A DNA stretch of 12,163 nucleotides from contig JAEXGM010000108.1 of the NCBI GenBank assembly GCA_023450835.1, forward strand, positions 1 to 12,163, given 5' to 3'. The position numbers and the translations under genes were made by a program. This document shows, piece after piece, positions 1 to 7,488 of this stretch. The stretch's first letter is position 1. Each line of letters starts with the position of its first letter. Origin of the DNA: Bacillota bacterium (GTDB taxonomy: Bacteria; Bacillota; Clostridia; Lachnospirales; Lachnospiraceae). The notes beneath the pieces are model-generated. The model did not search any database and was not told the origin of the DNA. It worked only from the letters and a program-made list of their open reading frames with translations.

Positions 1-117
1 CGCAGCCACATCTGTTTCAGCGAGTTTGGCGCTGTCATACCTGTCAGTTGCGTTTTCTGCCGCTTTTAGTGTCATAGGGTTCTCGAAGAACAAAAGTAAA
101 ACCAACCCTCTGCTCAT
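1..117 (-). CDS. Possible 5' end of an unrecognised alanine-rich protein (partial, runs off the window)
   Basis: Read on the minus strand from an ATG at 117-115, the frame stays open to the window edge for 39 codons. It begins MSRGLVLLLFFENP, then changes to an Ala/Glu/Asp/Lys-rich stretch (MTLKAAENATDRYDSAKLAE and onward) that would suit a helix or coiled coil. The only upstream Shine-Dalgarno candidate is a G-run six bases before the ATG. The ATG overlaps the TGA of another short minus-strand frame (ATGA). If real, the gene is divergent from pth. I do not recognise the family. Composition and openness are the only support, and a chance frame is quite possible. Confidence 0.3.
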   Translation of the reverse strand, partial: MSRGLVLLLFFENPMTLKAAENATDRYDSAKLAETDVAA

Positions 118-190
118 CGTACGCCCCCATAACCTTCCGTCATCCACCTACCAATACGCCCCCTGACCATACATTTCACAGATTCTTCCC

Positions 191-219
191 TTGCCATTAC
201 CCTCACCTTCGTATATAAT
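191..219 (+). promoter_or_regulatory. Sigma-A-type promoter for pth-mfd
   Basis: TTGCCA at 191-196 and a perfect TATAAT at 214-219 are separated by 17 bases, the ideal spacing. Transcription would start near 226, leaving a leader of about 175 bases before the pth ATG at 403. No other good promoter is seen before pth. Confidence 0.7.
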
Positions 220-225
220 AAATTC

Positions 226-402
226 ATATATACAATAATAGTAATATCGGCTGTAAGTCCTTCTAAATCGCAAACAGCCTCCTTCATATCAGGGCGGATC
301 GCAAGATGCGTTCTATTGTTGTATGCGAAAAAATATGAATATAAGAAGTTAGTGCGGACTGGTTTGATTAATCCGCCTATACCGGAAAGGGTTTTAATTG
401 AC
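226..402 (+). promoter_or_regulatory. Long, potentially structured 5' leader of pth
   Basis: No convincing gene lies between the promoter and pth. The leader holds several clean inverted repeats. GGCTGT 249-254 pairs with ACAGCC 274-279. TTCATAT 283-289 pairs with ATATGAA 333-339, and enclosed by it is a hairpin 297-303/307-313 with an AGA triloop and one U-U mismatch. GGCGGAT 293-299 can pair with ATCCGCC 371-377, while GCGGA 354-358 can pair with TCCGC 372-376. The last two pairings exclude each other. This matches no riboswitch class I know, and the pairings were found by eye without energy calculation. Confidence 0.4.
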
Positions 403-966
403 ATGTACATTATAGTAGGACTTGGAAATCCAACCAGAGAGTACCAGGCTACACGCCATAATATCGGATTTGACGCCGTAACGAGAATTTCTGATGAATA
501 TAGAATACCTCTGGATTTTAAAAAACATAAGGCACTGTGCGGAAAAGGCATGATAGCAGGAGAAAAGGTTGTGCTGGCACAGCCTCAGACCTATATGAAC
601 CTTAGCGGGGAGAGTGTAAAGGAATTAAAAGATTTTTATAAAGTGGAACCGGAGAATATCATTATCATATATGATGACATCAGTTTAGAGCCCGGAAAGC
701 TGCGGCTGCGTACCAAAGGGAGTGCCGGGGGGCATAATGGTATAAAGAGTATCATTGCCCATTTGGGAACAGAAAATTTCCCGAGAATCCGGGTAGGAGT
801 GGGAGATAAGCCGCCGGGCTGGGACTTGGCTGATTATGTACTGTCCAGATTTCCAAATGATGAGCAGCCGGTAATCAGAGAAGCCCTTGGGAAGACTTCC
901 GAGGCAGTAAAGGCCATTCTGACAGAGGGAATGGAATCGGCTATGAATCTATATAACAGAAAATAA
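403..966 (+). CDS. pth: Peptidyl-tRNA hydrolase
   Basis: Cytoplasmic esterase that cleaves peptidyl-tRNA released from stalled ribosomes, recycling tRNA. The ATG at 403 gives 187 residues, the normal family length, and is preceded by GGAAAGG at 383-389, somewhat far upstream. A longer in-frame extension to a TTG at 316 lies before the family's conserved start (MYIIVGLGNP) and is not used. Expected catalytic and tRNA-binding residues are visible: Asn9 in GLGNP, the general base His19 in TRHNIGF, Asn66 in QTYMNLSG, Asp91 in YDD, and Asn112 in GGHNGIKS. mfd starts 12 bases downstream, so the two are very likely co-transcribed, as in B. subtilis. The small fin gene found between them in Bacillus is absent here. 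Confidence 0.97.
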   Translation: MYIIVGLGNPTREYQATRHNIGFDAVTRISDEYRIPLDFKKHKALCGKGMIAGEKVVLAQPQTYMNLSGESVKELKDFYKVEPENIIIIYDDISLEPGKLRLRTKGSAGGHNGIKSIIAHLGTENFPRIRVGVGDKPPGWDLADYVLSRFPNDEQPVIREALGKTSEAVKAILTEGMESAMNLYNRK

Positions 967-981
967 GGAGGCACTTTCTTG
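965..981 (+). promoter_or_regulatory. Ribosome binding site deciding the TTG start of mfd
   Basis: AAGGAGG at 965-971 overlaps the pth stop codon (TAA 964-966) and sits seven bases before TTG at 979. The spacing and the near-perfect match identify TTG as the mfd start and suggest translational coupling to pth. Confidence 0.75.
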
Positions 982-3900
982 AAAACCTTTATTAACCCAC
1001 TGAAGGAACTGAAAGAATTTAACGAAATAAAGGATAGTTTGAAACTGAAAAATACACCGATTCAGATAACCGGGTGTATAGATTCACAGAAATGCCACCT
1101 CATATATGGTCTGGGGGAGGAGTACTCCCAGAAATTGATTATTACCTATAATGACTTAAAGGCAAAAGAAATTTGCGAAGATTATAAGCTCTATGATAAG
1201 AATGTTTATTTTTATCCCTCCAAGGATATTATTTTCTATAGTGCGGATATCCACGGTAATGCAATTGTCAGAGAGAGACTTAAAATATTAAAGAGGTTAT
1301 TGAGCAGAGAGCCCATTACCGTAGTAACCACCGTAGACGGCGGAATGGACAGAATACTTCCTCTGGACTTCTTAAGAAAAAATATTATTACACTAAAGGA
1401 AGGTAAGGCTTGTGATTTATCAAAGCTTCAGGGGGCGCTAGTTCATCTTGGCTATGAGAGAGAGGCTCAGGTGGAAGGACCGGGACAATTTGCCGTAAGA
1501 GGCGGTATTCTTGATATCTTTCCCCCTGCGGAGGAATGCCCTTACCGTATTGAGTTCTGGGGAGATGACATTGATTCCATTCGTTCCTTTGATGTGGATA
1601 GCCAGCGTTCTATTGAACGCCACGAGGAGCTTTTAGTATTTCCTGCGGCAGAGATTGTATTAAGTGATTCAAGGCTGGCAGCAGGACTTAAGAAACTGGA
1701 GGAAGAGAAGAAGTCCCATGTTAAGAAATTAAGAGACCAGAAGAAGACGGAAGAAGCCTTTCGTATTCAGAATATCATTGATGAGTTTAAGGAAAACATA
1801 GAGAGCTTTCAGGGGTCTGTGGGTATTGACAGCTATATCCGCTATTTCTATGAGGAGACCGTATCCTTTTTTGAGTATTTTACCAGAGAGAATTCTTTGG
1901 TGTTCTTGGATGAGGCCGGCAGAATTCAGGAGAGAGGCGAGGCTGTTGAAACTGAGTTCAGGGAAGGCATGATAGGAAGAATTGAAAAAGGTTATATTCT
2001 TCCCGGCCAGAGTGATGCCGTATATGGCTACAAGGAGCTGCTGGCAGGTCTAAGCCAGAAGAATCTCCTGCTTCTTAGTACCATGGATATGAGAATCCCT
2101 TCTTTTACAGTAAAGAATAAATGGGATATGACCGTTCGTTCTGTCAATCCCTATAATAATAATTTTGATATTCTGGTGCAGGATTTGCTGAAGTGGAAAA
2201 AGAGCGGCTATAAGGTCTTGCTGCTTTCTCCCTCCAGGACCAGGGCAAGGCGTCTGTCGGAAGATTTAAGAGAGCATGAGCTCAACGCCTTTTACAGTGA
2301 AGACATGGACAGGGTCATTCAAAAAGGTGAAATTATGGTGGCAGGGGGGAACCTTCACAAAGGTTTTGAATACCCCCTTATTAACCTTGTGGTTATTTCT
2401 GAAAGTGATATCTTTGGTGCCGAGAAGAAGAAAAAGAAGAAGGTAAGAGAGTATGACGGCAACAAGATCCAAAGCTTTGCGGATCTTAATATTGGTGATT
2501 ATGTAGTCCATGAAAATCACGGACTTGGTATTTACAGAGGAATTGAGAAGATAGAAGTCGACAAGGTCATAAAGGATTACATTAAGATTGAGTACGGCGG
2601 AGGCGGTGTTCTCTATATTCTTGCCACAGGCCTTGATGTCATCCAAAAGTATGCCGGGGCAGATGCCGGAAAACATAAGCTGAATAAGTTGAATTCCGTG
2701 GAATGGAAGAATACCAAGACCAAGGTAAAGAGTGCTGTAAAAGAGATAGCCAAGGAACTGGTCGAGCTGTATGCCAAGCGGCAGCAAAAGGAAGGCTATG
2801 CCTTTAATACAGATACGGTATGGCAGAATGAATTTGAAGAAATGTTCCCTTATGAGGAAACCGATGACCAGTTAAGAGCTATTGAAGAAACAAAGAGGGA
2901 CATGGAAAGCAATAAGATAATGGATAGGCTTGTGTGCGGAGATGTAGGCTATGGTAAAACGGAAATCGCCATAAGAGCTGCCTTTAAAGCTGTCGCGGAT
3001 GGAAAGCAGGTGGTCGTCTTAGTTCCTACTACCATACTGGCGCAGCAGCATTATAATACCTTTGTCCAGAGAATGATGGATTTTCCGGTAAGTATTGATA
3101 TGCTGTCCCGTTTTAAGACTCCTGCCCAGCAGAAAGCCGTTATTGAACGGGTGAAAAAAGGAAGCCTGGATATCCTTATCGGGACGCATAGGGTCTTATC
3201 AAAGGATATTCAGTTTAAGAATTTAGGCCTTCTGGTAGTAGATGAGGAACAGCGTTTCGGTGTTACCCATAAGGAGAAAATCAAACAGATAAAAGGAGAT
3301 GTGGATGTCTTAACACTGACTGCCACGCCTATTCCAAGGACCCTCCATATGAGCCTCATCGGTATCCGTGACATGAGCGTGCTTACGGAGCCTCCGGTGG
3401 ACAGAATGCCTATTCAGACCTTTGTCTTAGAGCATAATGAGGAAATCATCCGGGAAGCCATCCACAGGGAACTGGCAAGGGACGGGCAGGTCTACTATGT
3501 ATATAACCGCGTAAACGGCATTGATGAAGTCGCCGCAAAGATTGCTAATCTGGTGCCGGAAGCGAATGTATCCTTTGCCCATGGACAGATGAGTGAAAGA
3601 GAATTAGAGCGTATTATGTTCAGCTTTATAAACGGAGAGATTGATGTACTGGTATCCACCACCATCATTGAAACCGGTCTTGATATCTCCAATGTAAACA
3701 CCATGATTATTGACGATGCAGACAGACTGGGGCTTTCACAGCTCTACCAGTTAAGAGGAAGGGTCGGCAGAAGTAACCGTACCTCCTATGCCTTTTTAAT
3801 GTACCGCAGAGATAAGATGCTAAAGGAAATCGCTGAGAAAAGACTTCAGGCCATTAAGGAATTCACAGAGCTTGGCTCCGGGTTTAAGATAGCAATGAGG

Positions 3901-4518
3901 GACTTGGAAATCAGGGGAGCGGGAAATCTTCTGGGAGCCCAGCAGAGCGGGCACATGGAGGCAGTGGGATATGATTTGTACTGTAAGATGCTAAATGATG
4001 CCATAAAGGCCATGAAAGGGCAGATTTCAGAGGATGAGACTTTTGAAACAGCCGTAGATATGGATGTGGATGCTTATATTCCTGCCACCTATATCAAAAA
4101 TGAGTTTCAGAAACTGGATGTTTATAAGAGAATTGCAGATATTAATACGGAAGAGGATTTCCTGGATATGCAGGAAGAACTGGTAGACCGTTTCGGTGAC
4201 ATGCCGTCCAGCGTCAATAACCTTTTAAATATTGCCCATATCAGATCCATAGCACACAGCGTTTATGTGACCTCTCTGGTCTATAAAGGGGAGGAAATCA
4301 AATTCGTAATGTATCCGAAAGCAAAGCTGGCGGTAGAAAAGATACCGGAACTTGTAAAGAAAAATGAGCCATTTTTCAAGCTGATACCTGAGACTAACCC
4401 TTATTTTCTCTATTCCATAAAGAAACCCCAGGGTAAGGGCAAGCTGGATGCGCTAAGCGTATTTGAATTGATAAAGAAGCTTTTAGAGGATCTGAAACTG
4501 TTGCTTGAAACCGAATAA
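979..4518 (+). CDS. mfd: Transcription-repair coupling factor Mfd
   Basis: ATP-driven DNA translocase that removes RNA polymerase stalled at lesions and recruits UvrA. The 1179 residues match the family length. An N-terminal UvrB-like module (about 1-350) contains the UvrA-contact region with GQFAVRGGILDIFP at 169-182. A CarD-like RNA polymerase interaction domain lies near 500-560 (LNIGDYVVHENHGLGIYRG). The RecG-type translocase spans about 620-970: Walker A GDVGYGKTE 654-662, DEEQ box 755-758, TATPIPRT 781-788, and QLRGRVGRS 924-932. It is followed by the C-terminal TRCF domain from about 1000. The start is TTG. Six consecutive lysines (483-488) lie in the linker just before the polymerase interaction domain. 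It is probably transcribed with pth, and a promoter for the next gene is embedded in its last codons. Confidence 0.98.
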   Translation: MKTFINPLKELKEFNEIKDSLKLKNTPIQITGCIDSQKCHLIYGLGEEYSQKLIITYNDLKAKEICEDYKLYDKNVYFYPSKDIIFYSADIHGNAIVRERLKILKRLLSREPITVVTTVDGGMDRILPLDFLRKNIITLKEGKACDLSKLQGALVHLGYEREAQVEGPGQFAVRGGILDIFPPAEECPYRIEFWGDDIDSIRSFDVDSQRSIERHEELLVFPAAEIVLSDSRLAAGLKKLEEEKKSHVKKLRDQKKTEEAFRIQNIIDEFKENIESFQGSVGIDSYIRYFYEETVSFFEYFTRENSLVFLDEAGRIQERGEAVETEFREGMIGRIEKGYILPGQSDAVYGYKELLAGLSQKNLLLLSTMDMRIPSFTVKNKWDMTVRSVNPYNNNFDILVQDLLKWKKSGYKVLLLSPSRTRARRLSEDLREHELNAFYSEDMDRVIQKGEIMVAGGNLHKGFEYPLINLVVISESDIFGAEKKKKKKVREYDGNKIQSFADLNIGDYVVHENHGLGIYRGIEKIEVDKVIKDYIKIEYGGGGVLYILATGLDVIQKYAGADAGKHKLNKLNSVEWKNTKTKVKSAVKEIAKELVELYAKRQQKEGYAFNTDTVWQNEFEEMFPYEETDDQLRAIEETKRDMESNKIMDRLVCGDVGYGKTEIAIRAAFKAVADGKQVVVLVPTTILAQQHYNTFVQRMMDFPVSIDMLSRFKTPAQQKAVIERVKKGSLDILIGTHRVLSKDIQFKNLGLLVVDEEQRFGVTHKEKIKQIKGDVDVLTLTATPIPRTLHMSLIGIRDMSVLTEPPVDRMPIQTFVLEHNEEIIREAIHRELARDGQVYYVYNRVNGIDEVAAKIANLVPEANVSFAHGQMSERELERIMFSFINGEIDVLVSTTIIETGLDISNVNTMIIDDADRLGLSQLYQLRGRVGRSNRTSYAFLMYRRDKMLKEIAEKRLQAIKEFTELGSGFKIAMRDLEIRGAGNLLGAQQSGHMEAVGYDLYCKMLNDAIKAMKGQISEDETFETAVDMDVDAYIPATYIKNEFQKLDVYKRIADINTEEDFLDMQEELVDRFGDMPSSVNNLLNIAHIRSIAHSVYVTSLVYKGEEIKFVMYPKAKLAVEKIPELVKKNEPFFKLIPETNPYFLYSIKKPQGKGKLDALSVFELIKKLLEDLKLLLETE

Positions 4519-4529
4519 TCGCGTATAAT
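4501..4529 (+). promoter_or_regulatory. Sigma-A-type promoter for the PpiC lipoprotein gene, inside the end of mfd
   Basis: TTGCTT at 4501-4506 and a perfect TATAAT at 4524-4529 are spaced by 17 bases. The -35 box lies in the last mfd codons and the -10 starts six bases after its stop. The predicted start near 4536 leaves a leader of about 175 bases to the ATG at 4711, in which I see only weak hairpins. Confidence 0.65.
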
Positions 4530-4710
4530 GAGAACGTGTAAGTGGGAAAGATGTGTTGAATTTTTCATAACATGTTTGTGCCTGGTTAATCCTCGGCGCA
4601 GCCATGGGCGTATTGGGAAAGCATAGCTGCTAGTGGGAATGATAAGTGAAACAGCAAATGATAGATGAAGATACTATGATGATGTGTTTGAAAGAAAGAG
4701 TGGAGTTTTC

Positions 4711-5844
4711 ATGAAGAAATTATTGAAAAGGTGTGGGTGTTTATTAATGGCTTCAGTCTTGTTACTGAATCTTACCGGCTGTAAGGAGAAGGCAGATGGG
4801 CAGAAGGCGGCCACAACGCCTACACCGTCCGTACAGGAGGCAAAGGATTACAGTGATACAAGTGATACAGAGGATACGAAAGCAAATAGAGGAGACCTGG
4901 TAGTAACCATAGGAAATAATAAAGTTTATTACAATGAAGCCATGTTGTACATTCAGTTCATGAAGGCTCAATATGAGTCCTACTTCGGGGACCAGATATG
5001 GAGTTATAATCTTGGCAGCAATACAACTTTTGAAGATAAGGCAAAGGAAGAAGTCTTAAATCTGATAACTCAGACGAAGATTATCCTGGATAAGTCGGAT
5101 AGTTACAAGGTCTCTCTCTCGGAGGAAGAAGAAGCGGCCGTTCAGGAGAAGGCAGCGAATTATTTTGATGGGATTACGGAGGAAGACAAGGAAAAGTATG
5201 GATTTACAGAGGACCTTGTCCGTAAGTTCTATCGGGAGAATGCCATTTATCAGAAGGTCTATGATGCCGTTACCATGGATGTGGATACGGATGTATCCGA
5301 TGACGAAGCCAAACAGATTACAGTTGACCAGATACTTATAAAAACTACCGTCCAAAAGAATGGTGTGGATGAACCGATGACGGAGGCCGAGAAAAAGGCA
5401 GCCTATAACCGCGCGGTAGACCTTCTAAAGGACGCGAAAAAGACTTCCGACTTTAAAAAATTTGCCGAGGCTAACACGGAGGATACCGGAGTGGAATACA
5501 CCTTTGGAAAGGGTGATATGGTAGAGGAATTTGAAAATGCTGCCTTTGCCCTTAAGACCGGAGAGATAAGTTCCATCGTAGAGAGTAAGTACGGCTATCA
5601 TATTATTTACTGTGTCAGTGACTTTGATAAAGATGCTACCCTTGAAAAGAAGGAAAAGATAATAGAAGACAGACAGAATGAATTGTTTAAGAAGCTCTAT
5701 GATGAGTGGTCACAAAATTATAAAGTGGAAGTAAAGGAAAAAGCCTGGACTACGCTGTCCCTTAGAAATGAAGAGGCAGATACCGCAGGAGATGCCACAG
5801 TGTCTCCTTCTGTCTCCACTGTAACACCTACGGCTGCGCCTTAA
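4711..5844 (+). CDS. PrsA-like lipoprotein, peptidyl-prolyl cis-trans isomerase (PpiC family)
   Basis: Extracytoplasmic membrane-anchored foldase that probably helps exported proteins fold. From the ATG at 4711 (GGAG at 4702-4705) the protein has 377 residues. It starts with a lysine/arginine-rich n-region, a hydrophobic core and lipobox LTG|C with Cys24 as the lipidated residue. A Thr/Pro/Asp/Ser-rich spacer (about 33-60) follows, then a SurA/PrsA N-type helical region (about 62-195). The parvulin rotamase domain (about 203-303) starts at VDQILIKT and ends with GYHIIYCVSD. The tail after about 355 is rich in Thr, Ser and Pro and low in complexity. A GTG start at 4684 would put charged residues before the signal peptide and is less likely. 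Its last 17 bases overlap the end of the convergent PAP2 gene. Which exported clients it serves cannot be told. Confidence 0.9.
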   Translation: MKKLLKRCGCLLMASVLLLNLTGCKEKADGQKAATTPTPSVQEAKDYSDTSDTEDTKANRGDLVVTIGNNKVYYNEAMLYIQFMKAQYESYFGDQIWSYNLGSNTTFEDKAKEEVLNLITQTKIILDKSDSYKVSLSEEEEAAVQEKAANYFDGITEEDKEKYGFTEDLVRKFYRENAIYQKVYDAVTMDVDTDVSDDEAKQITVDQILIKTTVQKNGVDEPMTEAEKKAAYNRAVDLLKDAKKTSDFKKFAEANTEDTGVEYTFGKGDMVEEFENAAFALKTGEISSIVESKYGYHIIYCVSDFDKDATLEKKEKIIEDRQNELFKKLYDEWSQNYKVEVKEKAWTTLSLRNEEADTAGDATVSPSVSTVTPTAAP

Positions 5845-6376
5845 GAAGTAAATTCGGATTCTTTGACACCTTTACCAATATATGAGCAAGAAGTATTCCA
5901 AGGACAGCACCCCCGAGGACATCGGAAGGGTAATGAACGAAGAGATATATTCTTGAGAAGCCGATAAGGGCAGCGACTGTATAAAAAAAGATACCGCTGC
6001 TCTTTTGTCTGCAATAAAGAACGGTTGCCGCTGTAAAGGAAGACATGGTGTGGCCTGACGGAAAAGAGTAGGACATGGGAGCGCTGATAAGATTGCTGTA
6101 ACCTGTAAGTTCCAGGAAAGGCCGCTCTCTTGCGATAAGGGGTTTTAGTATCCCGTCACACAATAAGGCTTCCAGGAAAAGAGCAAGGCACAGTAAGATT
6201 CCCCATCTGCGGTCTTTTCTTGTCATAAGCAGTACAATTGCAATGGCAAGCCAAAAGCTGGAGGAGTTTCCCAGAGCAGTAAAGAACACCATTAGTCTAT
6301 CCAGAAACGGTGAATGCATATTGTGGGCAATAAAGAGAAGAATGGAATTGTCTATATATTTAAGTTTTGATATCAT
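5828..6376 (-). CDS. PAP2-family membrane phosphatase (undecaprenyl-diphosphatase BcrC-like or lipid phosphatase)
   Basis: Integral membrane acid phosphatase of the type 2 phosphatidic acid phosphatase family. From the chosen start it has 182 residues. All three catalytic motifs are complete: KPLIARERP (78-86, the K-x6-RP signature), PSGH (106-109) and SR at 141-142 with His148 and Asp152 (SRIYLFVHYPSD). Hydrophobic segments near 25-50, 57-78, 110-121, 127-147 and 153-170 fit a multi-span protein. I chose ATG at 6376 because GAGG stands five bases before it and the predicted transcript starts only about 25 bases upstream. An ATG at 6400 would be almost leaderless. Likely substrates are undecaprenyl pyrophosphate (cell-wall carrier recycling, bacitracin tolerance) or phosphatidate. 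The sequence alone does not separate these. Confidence 0.9.
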   Translation of the reverse strand: MISKLKYIDNSILLFIAHNMHSPFLDRLMVFFTALGNSSSFWLAIAIVLLMTRKDRRWGILLCLALFLEALLCDGILKPLIARERPFLELTGYSNLISAPMSYSFPSGHTMSSFTAATVLYCRQKSSGIFFYTVAALIGFSRIYLFVHYPSDVLGGAVLGILLAHILVKVSKNPNLLLKAQP

Positions 6377-6409
6377 ACGCACCTCATAGGGAACTGCCAT
6401 CCTAACTAT

Positions 6410-6438
6410 ATGATAGCAGAAGAGAATTCATGCTGCAA
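6410..6438 (-). promoter_or_regulatory. Promoter for the PAP2 phosphatase gene
   Basis: On the minus strand, TTGCAG (plus-strand 6438-6433) is followed after 17 bases by TATCAT (6415-6410). Transcription would start near 6403, giving a short leader that carries the GAGG site before the ATG at 6376. Confidence 0.5.
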
Positions 6439-6450
6439 TTTGAAAATTGC
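6435..6450. repeat. Perfect palindrome between divergent promoters, candidate operator
   Basis: GCAATTTGAAAATTGC has two perfectly complementary 7-base arms (6435-6441 and 6444-6450) around a GA centre. It overlaps the minus-strand -35 box (6433-6438) and the plus-strand -35 box (6447-6452), so a dimeric protein bound here could affect both PAP2 and truA. No regulator is identified, and an AT-rich palindrome may arise by chance. Confidence 0.45.
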
Positions 6451-6474
6451 TTTGGGGATACACGGCACTATTAT
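6447..6474 (+). promoter_or_regulatory. Promoter for truA
   Basis: TTGCTT at 6447-6452, a 16-base spacer and TATTAT at 6469-6474. The predicted start near 6481 leaves a leader of about 120 bases that includes a small hairpin (GCTGCA 6507-6512 with TGCAGC 6522-6527). Confidence 0.5.
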
Positions 6475-6601
6475 GTCACAACAGTGGTTAAGGCCAGAAA
6501 ATAAATGCTGCAGGTACAGTATGCAGCCCTATTAAAATAAGCGGATAAGTTGAAATCTTTAACGGTCTGCAACTGTAATATTAGGGAGAAGGCAGGAATC
6601 T

Positions 6602-7399
6602 ATGAAATTAAAAAATATAAAGTTAACAATAGCCTATGATGGAAGCAGATATGCAGGCTGGCAGAGACTAAAAGGAGAAGCCGGAAAAAGGTCGGTTCAG
6701 TCTGTGTTAGAGGAATCCCTTTCCCTGGTGGTACAGGAAGATATCCGGATAACCGGCTCCGGCAGGACTGATAAAGGTGTCCATGCCATAGGTCAGACGG
6801 CTAACTTTAAGTGCCGTACAGCTCTTACAATGCAGCAGATACAGGTTTCAGTCAATAAGGCGCTGCCGGAAGACATCCGGGTGCTGGATGTAAGAGAAGT
6901 TATGATGGACTTCCACAGCAGAAAAAGTGCAAGAACAAAAACTTATGAATATCGTATTGAAACGGGAGAAGTACCTTCAGTCTTTCACAGAGGATATGTT
7001 TATGCAATTGAGAAAGAACTTGATGTGAAGGCTATGGAAAAGGCAGCAGGACTGCTTTTTGGAACTCATGATTTCAGAGCCTTTTCTTCTGAAAAAAGAG
7101 AAGATTATAATACTGTCAGAAGAATCGACAATATTTTGATAGAGCCTGTAATTTTTACAAAGTATCATGAGTCAAGGCAGATAAGAATATCCGTTACAGG
7201 CAATGGATTCCTTTACAATATGGTGAGAATCATCGTTGGGACGCTTTTAGAGGTAGGATTACAGGAACGAAAACCGGATGATATTCGGCGTATTTTAGAG
7301 GCCGGCAGAAGGGAAAATGCCGGTATAACGGTTCCTCCGGAAGGGTTGTATTTAAAAGAAGTTACATTTCCTGTCGAAATCAATTTTAAGATAAAATAA
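6602..7399 (+). CDS. truA: tRNA pseudouridine synthase A
   Basis: Converts uridines 38-40 in the anticodon arm of many tRNAs to pseudouridine. It acts in the cytoplasm as a homodimer. The 265 residues are close to the usual length. The catalytic aspartate is Asp57 in the signature GSGRTDKGVHA. Also seen are the N-terminal AYDGSRYAGWQ (11-21), the conserved TYEYRI (114-119), GTHDF (154-158) and the C-terminal GNGFLYNMVRIIVGTL (200-215). The ATG at 6602 is preceded by GGGAGAAGG at 6584-6592. It is divergent from the PAP2 gene. The gap to spoVT is under 100 bases with no evident terminator, so readthrough into spoVT is possible. truA is not part of the Bacillus pth-mfd-spoVT cluster, so it and the PAP2 gene look like additions to that block. 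Confidence 0.97.
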   Translation: MKLKNIKLTIAYDGSRYAGWQRLKGEAGKRSVQSVLEESLSLVVQEDIRITGSGRTDKGVHAIGQTANFKCRTALTMQQIQVSVNKALPEDIRVLDVREVMMDFHSRKSARTKTYEYRIETGEVPSVFHRGYVYAIEKELDVKAMEKAAGLLFGTHDFRAFSSEKREDYNTVRRIDNILIEPVIFTKYHESRQIRISVTGNGFLYNMVRIIVGTLLEVGLQERKPDDIRRILEAGRRENAGITVPPEGLYLKEVTFPVEINFKIK

Positions 7400-7415
7400 T
7401 CCAACAATGTATAAT
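7386..7415 (+). promoter_or_regulatory. Weak candidate promoter for spoVT
   Basis: A perfect TATAAT lies at 7410-7415 with a poor -35 (TTAAGA, 7386-7391, spacer 18). A consensus TTGACA at 7425-7430 has no acceptable -10 at the right distance. In B. subtilis spoVT is read by forespore sigma-G, but I see no clear sigma-G site here, so the promoter type is open. Confidence 0.3.
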
Positions 7416-7488
7416 TTATTCCTTTTGACAAACAATAATAACCATAAGTACCACATTATGAATAGCATGCAAAATGGAGGAATAAACT

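Noticed and set aside
114..551. Minus-strand open frame of 145 codons across the start of pth
   Set aside because: It lies opposite pth, and its product has no recognisable pattern. Most of it is the antisense shadow of pth and its leader.
4528..4626. Short frame of 32 codons starting ATGAGAACG in the leader of the foldase gene
   Set aside because: Its ATG overlaps the -10 box of the promoter, so it would not be in that transcript, and there is no ribosome binding site.
6377..6400. Upstream ATG at 6400 for the PAP2 gene
   Set aside because: AGG directly abuts the ATG, and the predicted transcript begins about three bases before it, whereas the ATG at 6376 has properly spaced GAGG.
6507..6527. 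Hairpin GCTGCA/TGCAGC in the truA leader as a terminator or attenuator
   Set aside because: Six pairs with a 9-base loop and no T-run on the plus strand. The T-rich side is on the minus strand, where no gene needs termination.
6550..6579. Second promoter for truA: TTGAAA, 18 bases, TGTAAT
   Set aside because: It would start transcription inside the ribosome binding site region (near 6586), leaving about 16 bases of leader. The promoter at 6447-6474 is the better choice.
7425..7430. Consensus TTGACA before spoVT
   Set aside because: No sequence resembling TATAAT lies 16 to 18 bases downstream, so it cannot be called a promoter from sequence.
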